Assembly: GCF_019317285.1 (NCBI RefSeq)
Contig: NZ_CP079218.1
Span: 3,906,001 to 3,970,000 of the forward strand
From: Pedobacter sp. D749
GTDB taxonomy: Bacteria > Bacteroidota > Bacteroidia > Sphingobacteriales > Sphingobacteriaceae
Direction of reading: 5' to 3'
Length of the DNA stretch: 64,000 nucleotides
How positions within the stretch are numbered: position 1 is the first letter of the stretch; each line of letters begins with the position of its first letter. A program made the position numbers and the translations under genes. Below are positions 1 through 8,795 of this stretch, piece by piece. The notes under the pieces were generated by a model, which did not search any database, was not told where the DNA came from, and was given only the letters and a program-made list of their open reading frames with translations.

Positions 1-1470
1 ATACAACTGGTTGGTGTAACTGGTTCTATATCCATTTCTCGTAATATCACCATAAGGATTACGCTGATCGGCTTGCGGGCTGATACCAGGTAAACTGCCA
101 TTTGGATAAAGCACCGGAAAAGAGGTAGGGTTAATTAAAAAGGCCTGACTGAAAATGTCCTGTGCAAGCAAGTTACTTGGGTAATTATTTTGCCCCAAAA
201 TACCCTTGATCCCTAAATCCAACTTGGTGGTACCGGTAATATCCCAGTTTAAGTTTGCACTAACATTATAGCGGTTATAGTTTTGTTTAACCGCAGAATT
301 TACAGCTTCATCGGTTTTAAATAAACCATCTTCACCATAATAACCTAATGATACATAATATTTTGCATTGCTTACTCCACCGGACAGATTGGCTGTTGCT
401 GATCTGTTTCTACCAAAATCGTTATAAATGGCATCAAACCAGTTTACATTCGGGTAAAGGATTGGGTCGGTTCCGGCAGCAGTTTTTTGAACCGCATCTA
501 TCGAATATGCCGGCGTAAATGCACCTGCAGCGCCTCCTCTTAAATAATCAGAGTATTTGGCCTCGTTAGCTAAGTTCATGTAATCTACGCCATCAATCAA
601 TTGCGGTCTTTTGGTGAAACGGCTTATCCCTTCGTAGTATTCTACGTTAATTCTAGGCGAACCGGTTTTACCTTGCTTGGTGTTGATTAAGATTACACCG
701 TTTGCACCGCGGATACCATATACTGCTGTTGCAGCTGCATCTTTTAGTACAGTGAAGTTTTCTACATCGTAAACACTGATATCGTTTAAGTTACGGTTAG
801 GCACACCATCAATAATTACAAGCGGGCTTCTATCGCCAGATGATAATGAAGAGATACCGCGGATGAAAATATCTGATCCGGTGGCACCTGGCTCACCATT
901 TCTTGATACGTTAATTACACCCGGGATACGACCTGCCAATAATTGACTCATACTGGAAACCGGTTGTTTCAAATCTGCAACGTTTACCGATGACTGTGCA
1001 CCTACTAAACTTTCCTTTTTCTGCACACCAAAACCTACAATGGCAACTTCCTGTAAGTCAGAACCAGTTGTTTCCTTTAAACGGATATCCAGTGTGGTTT
1101 GCGTACCAACTGTAATTTCTTTTGTATCATAACCAACATAAGTTATAATTAAGACTGTATTTTGATCAGGAACGGTAATGCTAAACGCTCCATTTACATC
1201 TGCAGCAGCACTCGTAGAACTACCTTTTACTTTAACACCTGCGCCTGGTAATGGTGCACCAGTTTCATCTTTAATGATACCACGTATCACAATATCAGCC
1301 TTGGCTTGATTAACTGAAACCGAACTGTTTATATTAATCGCTGAAGCATGAGCTGTTGCGTAAAAACTACTGCTTAAAGCTAAAGTAAAAGCGATAGCCT
1401 TAAAAGCACAATCTTTAAGCCTGAGCCTGCCTCCAGTTAAATTTGTATTTTTTTTCATCATAAAATTCAT
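1..1470 (-). CDS. SusC/RagA-type TonB-dependent outer-membrane receptor, N-terminal 490 codons (partial)
   Basis: The frame is open from an ATG at 1470 to the window edge, so the C-terminal half of the beta-barrel lies outside. Visible in order are a signal-like hydrophobic stretch ending near Ala-His-Ala, a carboxypeptidase-regulatory-like domain (about residues 50-135) and a TonB plug domain with the SusC-family signatures KDAAATAVYGIRGANGV and VIIDGVP. Proteins of this family import oligosaccharides or other nutrients together with a SusD lipoprotein, powered by TonB. Further ATGs at 1461 and 1458 are possible starts. The gene sits 120 bp downstream of the discoidin-like lipoprotein gene and probably shares its transcript. 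The partner SusD would be expected beyond the window. The substrate is inferred only from neighbouring GH92 and ROK genes. Confidence 0.93.
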   Translation of the reverse strand, partial: MNFMMKKNTNLTGGRLRLKDCAFKAIAFTLALSSSFYATAHASAININSSVSVNQAKADIVIRGIIKDETGAPLPGAGVKVKGSSTSAAADVNGAFSITVPDQNTVLIITYVGYDTKEITVGTQTTLDIRLKETTGSDLQEVAIVGFGVQKKESLVGAQSSVNVADLKQPVSSMSQLLAGRIPGVINVSRNGEPGATGSDIFIRGISSLSSGDRSPLVIIDGVPNRNLNDISVYDVENFTVLKDAAATAVYGIRGANGVILINTKQGKTGSPRINVEYYEGISRFTKRPQLIDGVDYMNLANEAKYSDYLRGGAAGAFTPAYSIDAVQKTAAGTDPILYPNVNWFDAIYNDFGRNRSATANLSGGVSNAKYYVSLGYYGEDGLFKTDEAVNSAVKQNYNRYNVSANLNWDITGTTKLDLGIKGILGQNNYPSNLLAQDIFSQAFLINPTSFPVLYPNGSLPGISPQADQRNPYGDITRNGYRTSYTNQLY

Positions 1471-1590
1471 TTGTTGTTAACAGATTACTGTTATAGGTCT
1501 ATTGATCAGTTGAAATAGATTTATTGCCTAACCGCTTGAACCGGCTGAATAAATCTTTGTGTATCTTATTTACAGAAGTTGGATTGAAAG

Positions 1591-2151
1591 CTACTGTTGC
1601 TCCTCTGGCACTTCGATTACACGCCATTCTGACAACTGGAATAATGAACTGCTACCAATTGCTGTAATGCTCAACCTATAATGCTTATACAAAACTTTGT
1701 TTTTGAAGCTATAGGTTTTCATCATGTTACGACCTGAAAATGTTTCGTCATTTCTGGTATCCAGATCTACCCAATTGGAGCCATCCAAAGAACCGCTTAA
1801 TTTCCAGTTTTTCGGATCTCTGCCCGGAGCATCATTACCTGATGTTAAGGTGTAAGACGCAACCTGTTGAGGAGCAGGAAAAGATAACTGCAAATAAAAG
1901 TTGTTTTGGTAAGGGTTGATCAGGAATTTAGTGGCTGGATCGTTATCAACTACCTTTGCAGATCCTTCTGCACCTGCTGATCCTCCAGAACTCTCAATGT
2001 TAACAGAAAGTGCGGCTTTTGCCGTTACATCAACTTTGGCTTTCCAGGTGAAAAGATCTACCGCAGGGTATTCTTCTTTACCGCATCCAAAAAGTAAAAC
2101 CAGGGCAACACAGAGTCCGAAAGTGCTCCTGGTAATTTTTAAAAGATTCAT
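1591..2151 (-). CDS. Secreted lipoprotein with F5/8 type C (discoidin-like) domain
   Basis: This 186-residue protein starts with a lipoprotein signal whose lipobox ends LLFGC, with Cys23 as the likely lipidated residue. Residues about 55-180 resemble an F5/8 type C (discoidin) carbohydrate-binding fold: the signs are the stretch around YTLTSGNDAPGRDPKNWKL, then SLDGSNWVDLD, and the closing strand with LSEWRVIE. Such lipoproteins often accompany SusC/SusD systems as surface glycan-binding proteins. It is the first gene of the unit leading into the partial SusC and has a long upstream region with two operator-like palindromes. The binding target is unknown; the mannosidase context suggests mannose-containing glycans, which is inference. 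Confidence 0.8.
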   Translation of the reverse strand: MNLLKITRSTFGLCVALVLLFGCGKEEYPAVDLFTWKAKVDVTAKAALSVNIESSGGSAGAEGSAKVVDNDPATKFLINPYQNNFYLQLSFPAPQQVASYTLTSGNDAPGRDPKNWKLSGSLDGSNWVDLDTRNDETFSGRNMMKTYSFKNKVLYKHYRLSITAIGSSSLFQLSEWRVIEVPEEQQ

Positions 2152-2482
2152 AATTGATTAATTTATAGTTTGGTGGTTATTAAAATGTGCAATAGTTAAT
2201 CGTAGATCAATGAATGATCAGGAGTATAAATTGATTCAGGGGGGGTAGATTATACCGAAGCTCATACACCTGCCTTGTGCGTCGGCTTCTTAAGTCGAGA
2301 AAAAACATTGGTATTGCCAAAGACATGGCCAATTCTGGTCGGGTATTTTTTTGTTCATAAATGGGTTTTAGTTTGGTTTGGTTTCCGTTGGAGACGGAAG
2401 AGATTTGTTAAAATGTAAATTTTACTTCATTGAGATTCTCCTTTTATTTTTATGTGAATAGTTAATTAGTTTAAAGAAAAGA

Positions 2483-2494
2483 TAAAACGTTTTA
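2483..2494. promoter_or_regulatory. LacI-family operator-like palindrome (TAAAACGTTTTA)
   Basis: A perfect 12-bp palindrome with the CG centre typical of LacI/GalR operators, about 330 bp upstream of the lipoprotein gene. An identical site lies 90 bp away. Regulation by the LacI-family gene at 8796-9800 is inferred from motif and neighbourhood. Confidence 0.55.
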
Positions 2495-2572
2495 GCATTG
2501 TTTGATAAAAAAAAGTCTTGATCTTGTGATCAACACTTCATGTAACAAAAAAATGCTTAATGAATAGAAGAC

Positions 2573-2584
2573 TAAAACGTTTTA
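2573..2584. promoter_or_regulatory. LacI-family operator-like palindrome (TAAAACGTTTTA), second copy
   Basis: Identical 12-bp palindrome centred 90 bp from the site at 2483-2494. Both fall downstream of the candidate -7 box at 2639-2646 on the minus strand, so a bound repressor could block elongation or form a loop between the two sites. Confidence 0.55.
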
Positions 2585-2638
2585 TTAAACAATAATAAGC
2601 ATATTATTAATAAATCAAAAATTATTTTATTTTTTTAT

Positions 2639-2646
2639 CAAAGTTA
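2639..2646 (-). promoter_or_regulatory. Candidate Bacteroidota -7 promoter element (TAACTTTG)
   Basis: Matches the TAnnTTTG consensus on the minus strand upstream of the lipoprotein-SusC unit. No clear -33 TTTG is seen at the expected distance, so support is limited. Confidence 0.3.
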
Positions 2647-2750
2647 ACTTCCTGAAATCGTAAACATTAGCATAAACAGATCGTATTACAATAAAAAAAA
2701 CTTGTGAAAAGCACTGTTTTTTTAGGAAAAAAGAAAAAGCGGAGATATGT

Positions 2751-2784
2751 CGCAGAATTACATTATGAAAATTGCAATTCTGCG
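2751..2784 (-). terminator. Stem-loop downstream of the ROK kinase gene
   Basis: A perfect 9-bp inverted repeat (CGCAGAATT / AATTCTGCG) about 50 bp beyond the kinase stop codon. The minus-strand flank has only a weak, distant T-run, so it may be a weak terminator or an RNA 3' end hairpin. Confidence 0.35.
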
Positions 2785-2834
2785 GTTATATTAGAATAAT
2801 TTTAAAGTACTTTGGGATATTCAGGCAGAATAGG

Positions 2835-3710
2835 TTAAGTTAAGCTCAAATCGCAGCAACTTGCAGCACCAATCAATGCTGCATGTTCTTTTAATTCTGA
2901 AATCTTAATATCAGTGTCTATTCCGTTGCCTTTTAATGTTGCAATTAATTCGGGGGCAAATGCATTAAAGGATTGCGCAATATTACCACCAACTATTACA
3001 GTATCTATTTTGTGCTTCTTGATAATGGGGATCAGGAACTGTGCCAGGTTATAACCAAATTCCATAAAAACCATTGTTGCAAAATGATTGGTTTCTACTA
3101 TTTCAACCAGTTCTTTCACTCCATTTACCGTTTTGCCGCTAAGTTGATTAAAACGTTTTACGAACCAGCGTGTAGAAAGGTAATCTTCTGCAATTCCATC
3201 TAAAAATTCGGAATTCCAGAGGTCAGCATCAAAAGCTTTATCATTGAGACAAAGCGATGAGCCTAGTCCAGTACCAAGCGTTAAGCCTAACACACTCACA
3301 TTTCCTTTCGCGGCGCCGGCAAAAACCTCTCCTTGTAAAAAACCTGCCGCATCGTTTATAAAGTGAATATGCTCGGCAGGGATATCCAGTCTTTCAGATA
3401 ATTCTTCTTTTACATTGATCTGGTAAAGTGATTTAAACTTATCCTGATCTTTAATTAATGAAATGCCTTCACTATAATTAAAGGGGCCCGGCATGGCTAT
3501 TCCCACATTCCTATTGCCGTTTTTAATATTTTTAAAAGCCTTATTGATGATATCGCACCATGCTGATAAAATCACTTCTTTACTCTCCTGCGAATCCACA
3601 GGGCTACGCTTGATGGAATCCTTCACTAAAGTTCTTGTTTCCAAATCCACCAATGCGGCCGTAATATGCGAGCCGCCAATATCTACACCTAATGCAACAG
3701 GCTTTTCCAT
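2835..3710 (-). CDS. ROK-family sugar kinase
   Basis: The 291-residue protein begins with the ATP-binding phosphate-1 motif of the ROK/actin fold (LGVDIGGSHITAALVD). It continues with a GIAMPGPF motif, a HFINDAAGF segment holding the expected catalytic Asp, and a LGLTLGTGLGSSL phosphate-2 motif. The zinc-binding CxCGxxGCxE motif of classical ROK kinases and repressors is absent, and there is no N-terminal HTH, so it is a kinase of the zinc-less type seen in Bacteroidota rather than a regulator. It probably phosphorylates a hexose (glucose, mannose or an N-acetylhexosamine) released by the upstream GH92 enzyme; the exact sugar cannot be read from sequence. It lies 69 bp downstream of the GH92 gene, in the same direction. 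A 12-bp TAAAACGTTTTA palindrome occurs inside the gene at 3149-3160. Confidence 0.85.
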   Translation of the reverse strand: MEKPVALGVDIGGSHITAALVDLETRTLVKDSIKRSPVDSQESKEVILSAWCDIINKAFKNIKNGNRNVGIAMPGPFNYSEGISLIKDQDKFKSLYQINVKEELSERLDIPAEHIHFINDAAGFLQGEVFAGAAKGNVSVLGLTLGTGLGSSLCLNDKAFDADLWNSEFLDGIAEDYLSTRWFVKRFNQLSGKTVNGVKELVEIVETNHFATMVFMEFGYNLAQFLIPIIKKHKIDTVIVGGNIAQSFNAFAPELIATLKGNGIDTDIKISELKEHAALIGAASCCDLSLT

Positions 3711-3779
3711 TCTATATATATTTCTGTTATCTATTCTTTATTAATCTGAACTAATCCGCCAAAAGTAGTAATTCAATAT

Positions 3780-6047
3780 CTATTTACTGAGCGAAAATGG
3801 CTTATCTTCTTCCAATATCCCTCTATTTAACGAAGGTTTAACATTCATCTCCAATTTTAACACCCCTCCTTTTAACAAATCGCTATGGTTTATAAAATTT
3901 TTAGTATAATTTTTCCCATTTAAGCTTGCCGATTTTATATAAACATGGGCAACATCATTTGCAGGTGCTTCGATGACGAATTTTTTGCCATTTTCCAGGT
4001 TGATGGTTGTTTTTTTAAACATCGGGCTCCCTAAAACATATTCACCAGTACCTGGAGTTACGCTGTAAAATCCCAGAGCACTTAATACATACCACGAAGA
4101 GGTTTGCCCCTGGTCTTCGTCTCCCGGATAACCATTTTCTGTGGCATCATACAATTTATGCATCACCTCACGGGCATAAAATTGTGCTTTCCATGGTTGG
4201 TTGGCATAATTATATAAATAAACCATATGTTGGATAGGCTGATTGCCATGTGCATATTGCCCCATGTTGGCCATTACCATCTCGGTCATTTCATGAATCA
4301 TCCCGCCGTACGAACCCACATTCACTTTATTAGGTTCGCTGAAAACAGAATCTAGTTTTGAGATAAAATTGTTGTTTCCGCCCATCAAATTAATTAAACC
4401 TTTGGTATCCTGAAAAACCGACCATTGCCAATGCCACGCATTTCCTTCGGTAAATGGACCTCCCCATTCGGTTGGATCGAAATTTGGCGACCACTTGCCT
4501 TCCGCATTCCTTCCCCTCATAAAACGGGTAGCCGGATCATAAACATTTTTATAATTGAACATCGGCTTCTCAAAAACTTCCATGTAATGTTTATCGCCAA
4601 TCATTTTGGCTAAATTGTAAGCGCAATAGTCATCGTAAGCATATTCTAATGTTTTTGCGGTAGCTTCTCTATATTTTGGATAAGGAACATAACCTAACTG
4701 GTTATACTCGGTTACCCCATCCCTGCCATTTGCCGGCCCCCAGGGCCCTTTGTTCATCGCTTCGTGGTAATAGGCATCTAAAGCCTTTTTCGGATCGAAT
4801 GTCCTGATTCCTTTTGCCCAGGCATCGGCTAATAAAGAAATGGCATGGTTACCAATCATACTTCCTGCCTCGCTGGGGAAAGACCATGAGGGCAACCAAC
4901 CGCATTGTTTGTAGGCATCGAGCATGGCTTGCATGTAACGGCCATGCATTTCTGGCTGGATCAATGTATTTAGTGGAAACTGCGCCCGGAAGGTATCCCA
5001 AAAACCAGTATCGGTAAACATATAGCCATCGTGCACTTTACCATCATAAGGACTAAAATAATATGGTTTTCCGGCTTCGTTTATTTCATAAAACTTTCTG
5101 GAGAATAAACTTGCCCTAAAAAAGCAGGAATAAAAAGTTTCCATATCTGCTTTCGATCCGCCTTCTACTTCGATCTTACCCAGCGATTTATTCCATACCG
5201 CAGCAGCATTGGCTTTGGTATCTTCTAAAGTCTTATCATTGCCTAGCTCTCTTTTTAAATTAAGTTCGGCTTGTTGCAAACTGATGTAAGATGAAGCAGT
5301 TTTTACCTGCACCTTTGTACCCGATTCGAACTGTACAAATGCGCCTTTACCCAATCCTTCAGCTGAAATCGAATCTTTTGCTATGGTATTACGTTTGTTC
5401 TCCCAGGTGCCGTAAGATTTAATCGGCTGATCGAACTGAATTACAAAATAACTTTTCCAACCTCTTTTAAAACCTTCGCCATTGTTTACCCAGCCCGTTA
5501 TTTTATTCTCTTTAGGATAGATTTGTACATCACTTAATCTGTTGTATCCGTCTAAAATTAAAAAGCTTCTTTTGCCTTTTGGATAGCTGAACCTGAGGTG
5601 TGCACCACGTTCTGATGGCGAAATCTCGGTCGTGATATTATTTTCAAATGTTACCTTATAATAATTTGGTTTAGCAATCTCGTTCTGATGACTGAATTTG
5701 GTTTCGCGTTTGTCTTCACTTACAATCAGTTCATCAACCACAGGCATTAAAGAAAACACGGCATAATCTCTCGTCCACGAACTGCATTGATGCGCTTGCT
5801 GAAAGCCTCTTATTTTATCTTTAAAATATTGATATTTCCAACCATCGCCATTTCTACCCGTTTGTGGAGTCCAGGTGTGCATGCCAAATGGTAGTGCCGT
5901 TGTTGGATAAGTATTTCCTCTGGTGAGTTCATGTTTAGAGTTGGTGCCCTGCAGCGTGTTCACATAGTGAACCCAATCTTTCTGCTGCGCCAATAACCCT
6001 TTGGCAACCAGGCAGCATAAAATGGATGCAATTAATTTAAGTTTCAT
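3780..6047 (-). CDS. GH92 family alpha-mannosidase, secreted
   Basis: The 755-residue protein has a cleavable signal (…KGLLAQ) and reads as glycoside hydrolase family 92 along its whole length: an N-terminal beta-sandwich beginning with the VNTLQGTNS and TYPTTALPFG motifs, then an (alpha/alpha)6 barrel. Glu534 in FTEGNAWHWQW is the expected general acid, and Asp643/Asp645 in GDEDQGQTSSWY match the general-base and calcium-binding region. GH92 enzymes are calcium-dependent inverting exo-alpha-mannosidases acting on alpha-1,2, -1,3, -1,4 or -1,6 links of N-glycans and yeast mannan; the linkage preference here is not decided. It follows the DUF4965 protein and precedes the ROK kinase, forming a degradation and phosphorylation unit in the periplasm and cytoplasm respectively. 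Confidence 0.93.
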   Translation of the reverse strand: MKLKLIASILCCLVAKGLLAQQKDWVHYVNTLQGTNSKHELTRGNTYPTTALPFGMHTWTPQTGRNGDGWKYQYFKDKIRGFQQAHQCSSWTRDYAVFSLMPVVDELIVSEDKRETKFSHQNEIAKPNYYKVTFENNITTEISPSERGAHLRFSYPKGKRSFLILDGYNRLSDVQIYPKENKITGWVNNGEGFKRGWKSYFVIQFDQPIKSYGTWENKRNTIAKDSISAEGLGKGAFVQFESGTKVQVKTASSYISLQQAELNLKRELGNDKTLEDTKANAAAVWNKSLGKIEVEGGSKADMETFYSCFFRASLFSRKFYEINEAGKPYYFSPYDGKVHDGYMFTDTGFWDTFRAQFPLNTLIQPEMHGRYMQAMLDAYKQCGWLPSWSFPSEAGSMIGNHAISLLADAWAKGIRTFDPKKALDAYYHEAMNKGPWGPANGRDGVTEYNQLGYVPYPKYREATAKTLEYAYDDYCAYNLAKMIGDKHYMEVFEKPMFNYKNVYDPATRFMRGRNAEGKWSPNFDPTEWGGPFTEGNAWHWQWSVFQDTKGLINLMGGNNNFISKLDSVFSEPNKVNVGSYGGMIHEMTEMVMANMGQYAHGNQPIQHMVYLYNYANQPWKAQFYAREVMHKLYDATENGYPGDEDQGQTSSWYVLSALGFYSVTPGTGEYVLGSPMFKKTTINLENGKKFVIEAPANDVAHVYIKSASLNGKNYTKNFINHSDLLKGGVLKLEMNVKPSLNRGILEEDKPFSLSK

Positions 6048-6151
6048 TGTGTGTTTGTTGGTTCTTTTCAGTCGATGTAAATCAACTGTATATTCAAAAT
6101 CAGCTTTTACCTGCTCAAGTAAGTGGTTGCAGGCAAAGCTGATTAATGTTA

Positions 6152-8596
6152 TTATTTAATATTCCATTTGTCGGCCAGCATTTTGATGAAGTAACCGCCA
6201 ACAACACTCCTCGCCTGGAAGCCGGTCATTTTACCATTGGTGGTTTCATGCCAATCGCTCAATGGCACCTTGCTTTCGGTTTCGGTAGCATAACGGTATA
6301 TCGGACTTATAAATTTTTGGAAATCGGCTTCGTTATCAGCCAAAGTCGCAGTCCACATAATCCAATCCGATTTAGTGTAAGTCTTGCGGCTATCCAATGG
6401 TAGTCCGTACTCTTTTTGTTTGGTTAGATAAAAGTTAATCTCCTTTTTGTACACTTCTTTAGGAAAGAGATCTAGTTTTAACAGTTTGTTCCAAACGAGG
6501 TTATATTTCTGGCTCCAGGTATTTTTATCATTAAAGGTTAAAGCATAATGATCGCCATCATCGGCCATTTTTATCCAGTTCTGTGCCATTTGTAAGGCAG
6601 CTGTTCTGTATTTATTAGCTACATCCGTTTTACCAGATAATTGCGCCATTTGTGCATAAGCGCCTAAAGCGACAATGGCTTTAACCGATAAATTCGAATT
6701 TCTGGCCAAATGACCTGCAAAATCGTCGGTACATAATTGATTGGCCGGATCGAAACCTTCTCTCAGCAGATAGTTTGCCCATACAGACAGTACCTCCCAG
6801 TGCTTTTCGGCATATTTTGTATAGCCCTCGGCCCTGGTAATGGCAGCAGTTAAAATGATCATGTTCCCTGCCTCTTCTACCGGCATATCTTCACCATAGG
6901 TTTGGCCGTTGGCTAAAGGATAAGTGCCTAAATCGTGTGCAGCAAATGGTTTCTTCCATTTTCCACTTTCAGAATAATAGAAAATACCATTCAGCATTCC
7001 TTTTAACAATTCGGGGTTGTACACCAAAAATTGTGGTGCTGATGGATAAGTTACATCAACCGTATTGATAGAGCCATTACTGAAATTTTCTTTGGATAAA
7101 AAAAGGATATCGCCATTTGGTGCATATGCAATTTTGTGTGCTGCAATAGCCTGTCTGTAAGCTAATTTACATAGATCTGCATACGCTTTGCCACCAGCCT
7201 TTTCTGCGTCGGCGTATAATTTCGCATCAAAAGTGGCGCACTTGGTTTTTAACGAAGGGTATTGGGCATCGGCTTCCGCCAATTGATCTTCAAATTGTTG
7301 ATTGCCCGAAAGTCTCCAAACTGGCTTCAGCTTTTCGCCAAAATACTCAACCGATTTCAGGTCGTCATAACCCAACATCATATATTTTTCTATGGGTTTT
7401 GAAGAAACCGAACCGAAAGGAATAACACTACTTAAATTTAACGTTTTAGAATTTAAAACCTGTGCTTGTTCTGGATATTTGGAATCGACGAAACTTTTTA
7501 AGCTCTCGTTCTGTGCAGCAATAAATTGAGTAGCATTAAACCTGGCTGGAACGGCCATGTACAAATAACCCCAATCAATGCGCAGGTCATCTCCCCTTTT
7601 ATTTAATACCGGCTGCTCTACGGTTCCTGTTTTTAAGATAGAGAGCTTGTTTTTAGAACTCTTCCACGCCGATACGCTTTGGTTTGGTGTATTTACAGCC
7701 AGGTTTGATGATGCCCCAAAGAAAATATCTACGCTGTGCTGCCTGGCATCAGTAGATTTTACGGAATAATTAATATAACTGATTGGCCTTGCGGTTAATT
7801 TAATATCATTCAGTAATAATGGAGAGGTAAAAGCTACCTGTAATTCTACCGGACCACAGCTAAAAGTGTATTTGGTTGTAGTTGCCTGAATGGATGCATT
7901 GGTTTGAGTGGCTGGAGCAATATTTAAATGATCAGCCTCTTCTTCAACTATCCCGGCATCCAGGTGCCTGCCACCAGCCGTATTTTTGCAATGGATAGCC
8001 AATACATTTTTTCCTGTTTTTAAAATACCATCTTCAATTGGCAAATAGCTATAATCAGAAACCCATCCGTTCTTTTTGTAAATTACTTTCCCATTTAAAT
8101 AAACAATTACGTTATCATCGTGATTGAGTTTAAGGTATTTTTTTGCGGCCGATACTTTGGCTACATCGAAGGTTCTTCTGAAGTAAAGATCATCACTATT
8201 CCATTTTGTTTTGGCAGAATTATCGTCTCCAAAAGGGGCTTCGGCTTTTTTCCAGTCATGATCATTGTATGTACTGCTTTCCCAACCTGCTTCAGGTTTA
8301 TCGAAGCTATAACTGGCCTGATATGTTAATGCATCAGCCGCCGGAAGTATATCTTTAAAAGTTTTACTTCTTTCGCCTAGAAACCGGTAATATTTACCAT
8401 CAACCTTTATTACACCTAATAAAGATTGTTCCTTCCCCGTCCAATGTTTGGTAACCGATTGGTTAAGCCCATCGCCGAAAGACCAGATGCTAAAATAGGC
8501 ATCGTGCGTAATTAATGGATAAGCGGGTGCCTTATCTTGAGCTTTTGAAATTAAATTAAAAAAAAGGCAAAATACGACTAAGGAAAGTTTTCTCAT
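6152..8596 (-). CDS. Secreted DUF4964/DUF5127/DUF4965/DUF1793 'glutaminase-family' protein with jelly-roll insertion
   Basis: An upstream ATG at 8635 exists, but the ATG at 8596 gives a clean signal peptide (MRKLSLVVFCLFFNLISKAQ), so I prefer it (814 residues). The N-terminus (PAYPLITHDAYFSIWSFGD) is typical of DUF4964. About residues 85-215 form an inserted galactose-binding-like jelly roll with the stretches DLYFRRTFDV and VIVYLNGKVIY, as in beta-galactosidases. DUF5127, DUF4965 and a C-terminal (alpha/alpha)6-like DUF1793 region follow. Databases often call this family glutaminase A, by homology to a fungal enzyme. In this locus a role in glycan breakdown is more likely, which is inference. 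It lies 104 bp upstream of the GH92 gene and directly downstream of an operator palindrome. Confidence 0.8.
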   Translation of the reverse strand: MRKLSLVVFCLFFNLISKAQDKAPAYPLITHDAYFSIWSFGDGLNQSVTKHWTGKEQSLLGVIKVDGKYYRFLGERSKTFKDILPAADALTYQASYSFDKPEAGWESSTYNDHDWKKAEAPFGDDNSAKTKWNSDDLYFRRTFDVAKVSAAKKYLKLNHDDNVIVYLNGKVIYKKNGWVSDYSYLPIEDGILKTGKNVLAIHCKNTAGGRHLDAGIVEEEADHLNIAPATQTNASIQATTTKYTFSCGPVELQVAFTSPLLLNDIKLTARPISYINYSVKSTDARQHSVDIFFGASSNLAVNTPNQSVSAWKSSKNKLSILKTGTVEQPVLNKRGDDLRIDWGYLYMAVPARFNATQFIAAQNESLKSFVDSKYPEQAQVLNSKTLNLSSVIPFGSVSSKPIEKYMMLGYDDLKSVEYFGEKLKPVWRLSGNQQFEDQLAEADAQYPSLKTKCATFDAKLYADAEKAGGKAYADLCKLAYRQAIAAHKIAYAPNGDILFLSKENFSNGSINTVDVTYPSAPQFLVYNPELLKGMLNGIFYYSESGKWKKPFAAHDLGTYPLANGQTYGEDMPVEEAGNMIILTAAITRAEGYTKYAEKHWEVLSVWANYLLREGFDPANQLCTDDFAGHLARNSNLSVKAIVALGAYAQMAQLSGKTDVANKYRTAALQMAQNWIKMADDGDHYALTFNDKNTWSQKYNLVWNKLLKLDLFPKEVYKKEINFYLTKQKEYGLPLDSRKTYTKSDWIMWTATLADNEADFQKFISPIYRYATETESKVPLSDWHETTNGKMTGFQARSVVGGYFIKMLADKWNIK

Positions 8597-8620
8597 AATT
8601 AGATATTTGGTTTCATTAAT

Positions 8621-8630
8621 AAATCGTTTT
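8621..8630. promoter_or_regulatory. Imperfect LacI-type half-site (AAATCGTTTT)
   Basis: One mismatch from the AAAACGTTTT core, 25 bp upstream of the preferred start of the DUF4965 gene. It may act with the perfect site at 8715-8730. Confidence 0.35.
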
Positions 8631-8714
8631 ACCAAATTCTTTCAGACAATTTCTCATTCTGGAAATAAAAAATATTAACTGACTGCTGGATTGATACTAT
8701 TCAGTAAGAAATAA

Positions 8715-8730
8715 AGTAAAACGTTTTACT
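8715..8730. promoter_or_regulatory. LacI-family operator, perfect 16-bp palindrome (AGTAAAACGTTTTACT)
   Basis: This is the longest perfect copy of the motif in the window. It sits between the end of the LacI-family regulator gene and the start of the DUF4965-GH92-ROK unit, where an operator for that unit is expected. Confidence 0.65.
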
Positions 8731-8795
8731 AATTCAATATTAGAGAAATAAAAGTCATATTAAAATAGCTTAATGTAACATTTAAGCTACTGAGT

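Larger units (their letters stand above)
2152..2834. other. 683-bp noncoding region carrying two operator palindromes, a -7 box and a stem-loop
   Basis: No convincing gene is seen here. The region separates the end of the ROK kinase gene from the discoidin-like lipoprotein gene, both on the minus strand. The part near 2600-2720 is very AT-rich. The stretch 2152-2480 would be an unusually long 5' leader; very short frames exist in it on the minus strand (22 and about 39 codons) but have no support. Confidence 0.6.

Noticed and set aside
2215..2340. Possible 22- or 39-codon peptides in the leader of the lipoprotein gene
   Set aside because: They are very short, without conservation evidence; no riboswitch or attenuator structure could be recognised with confidence.
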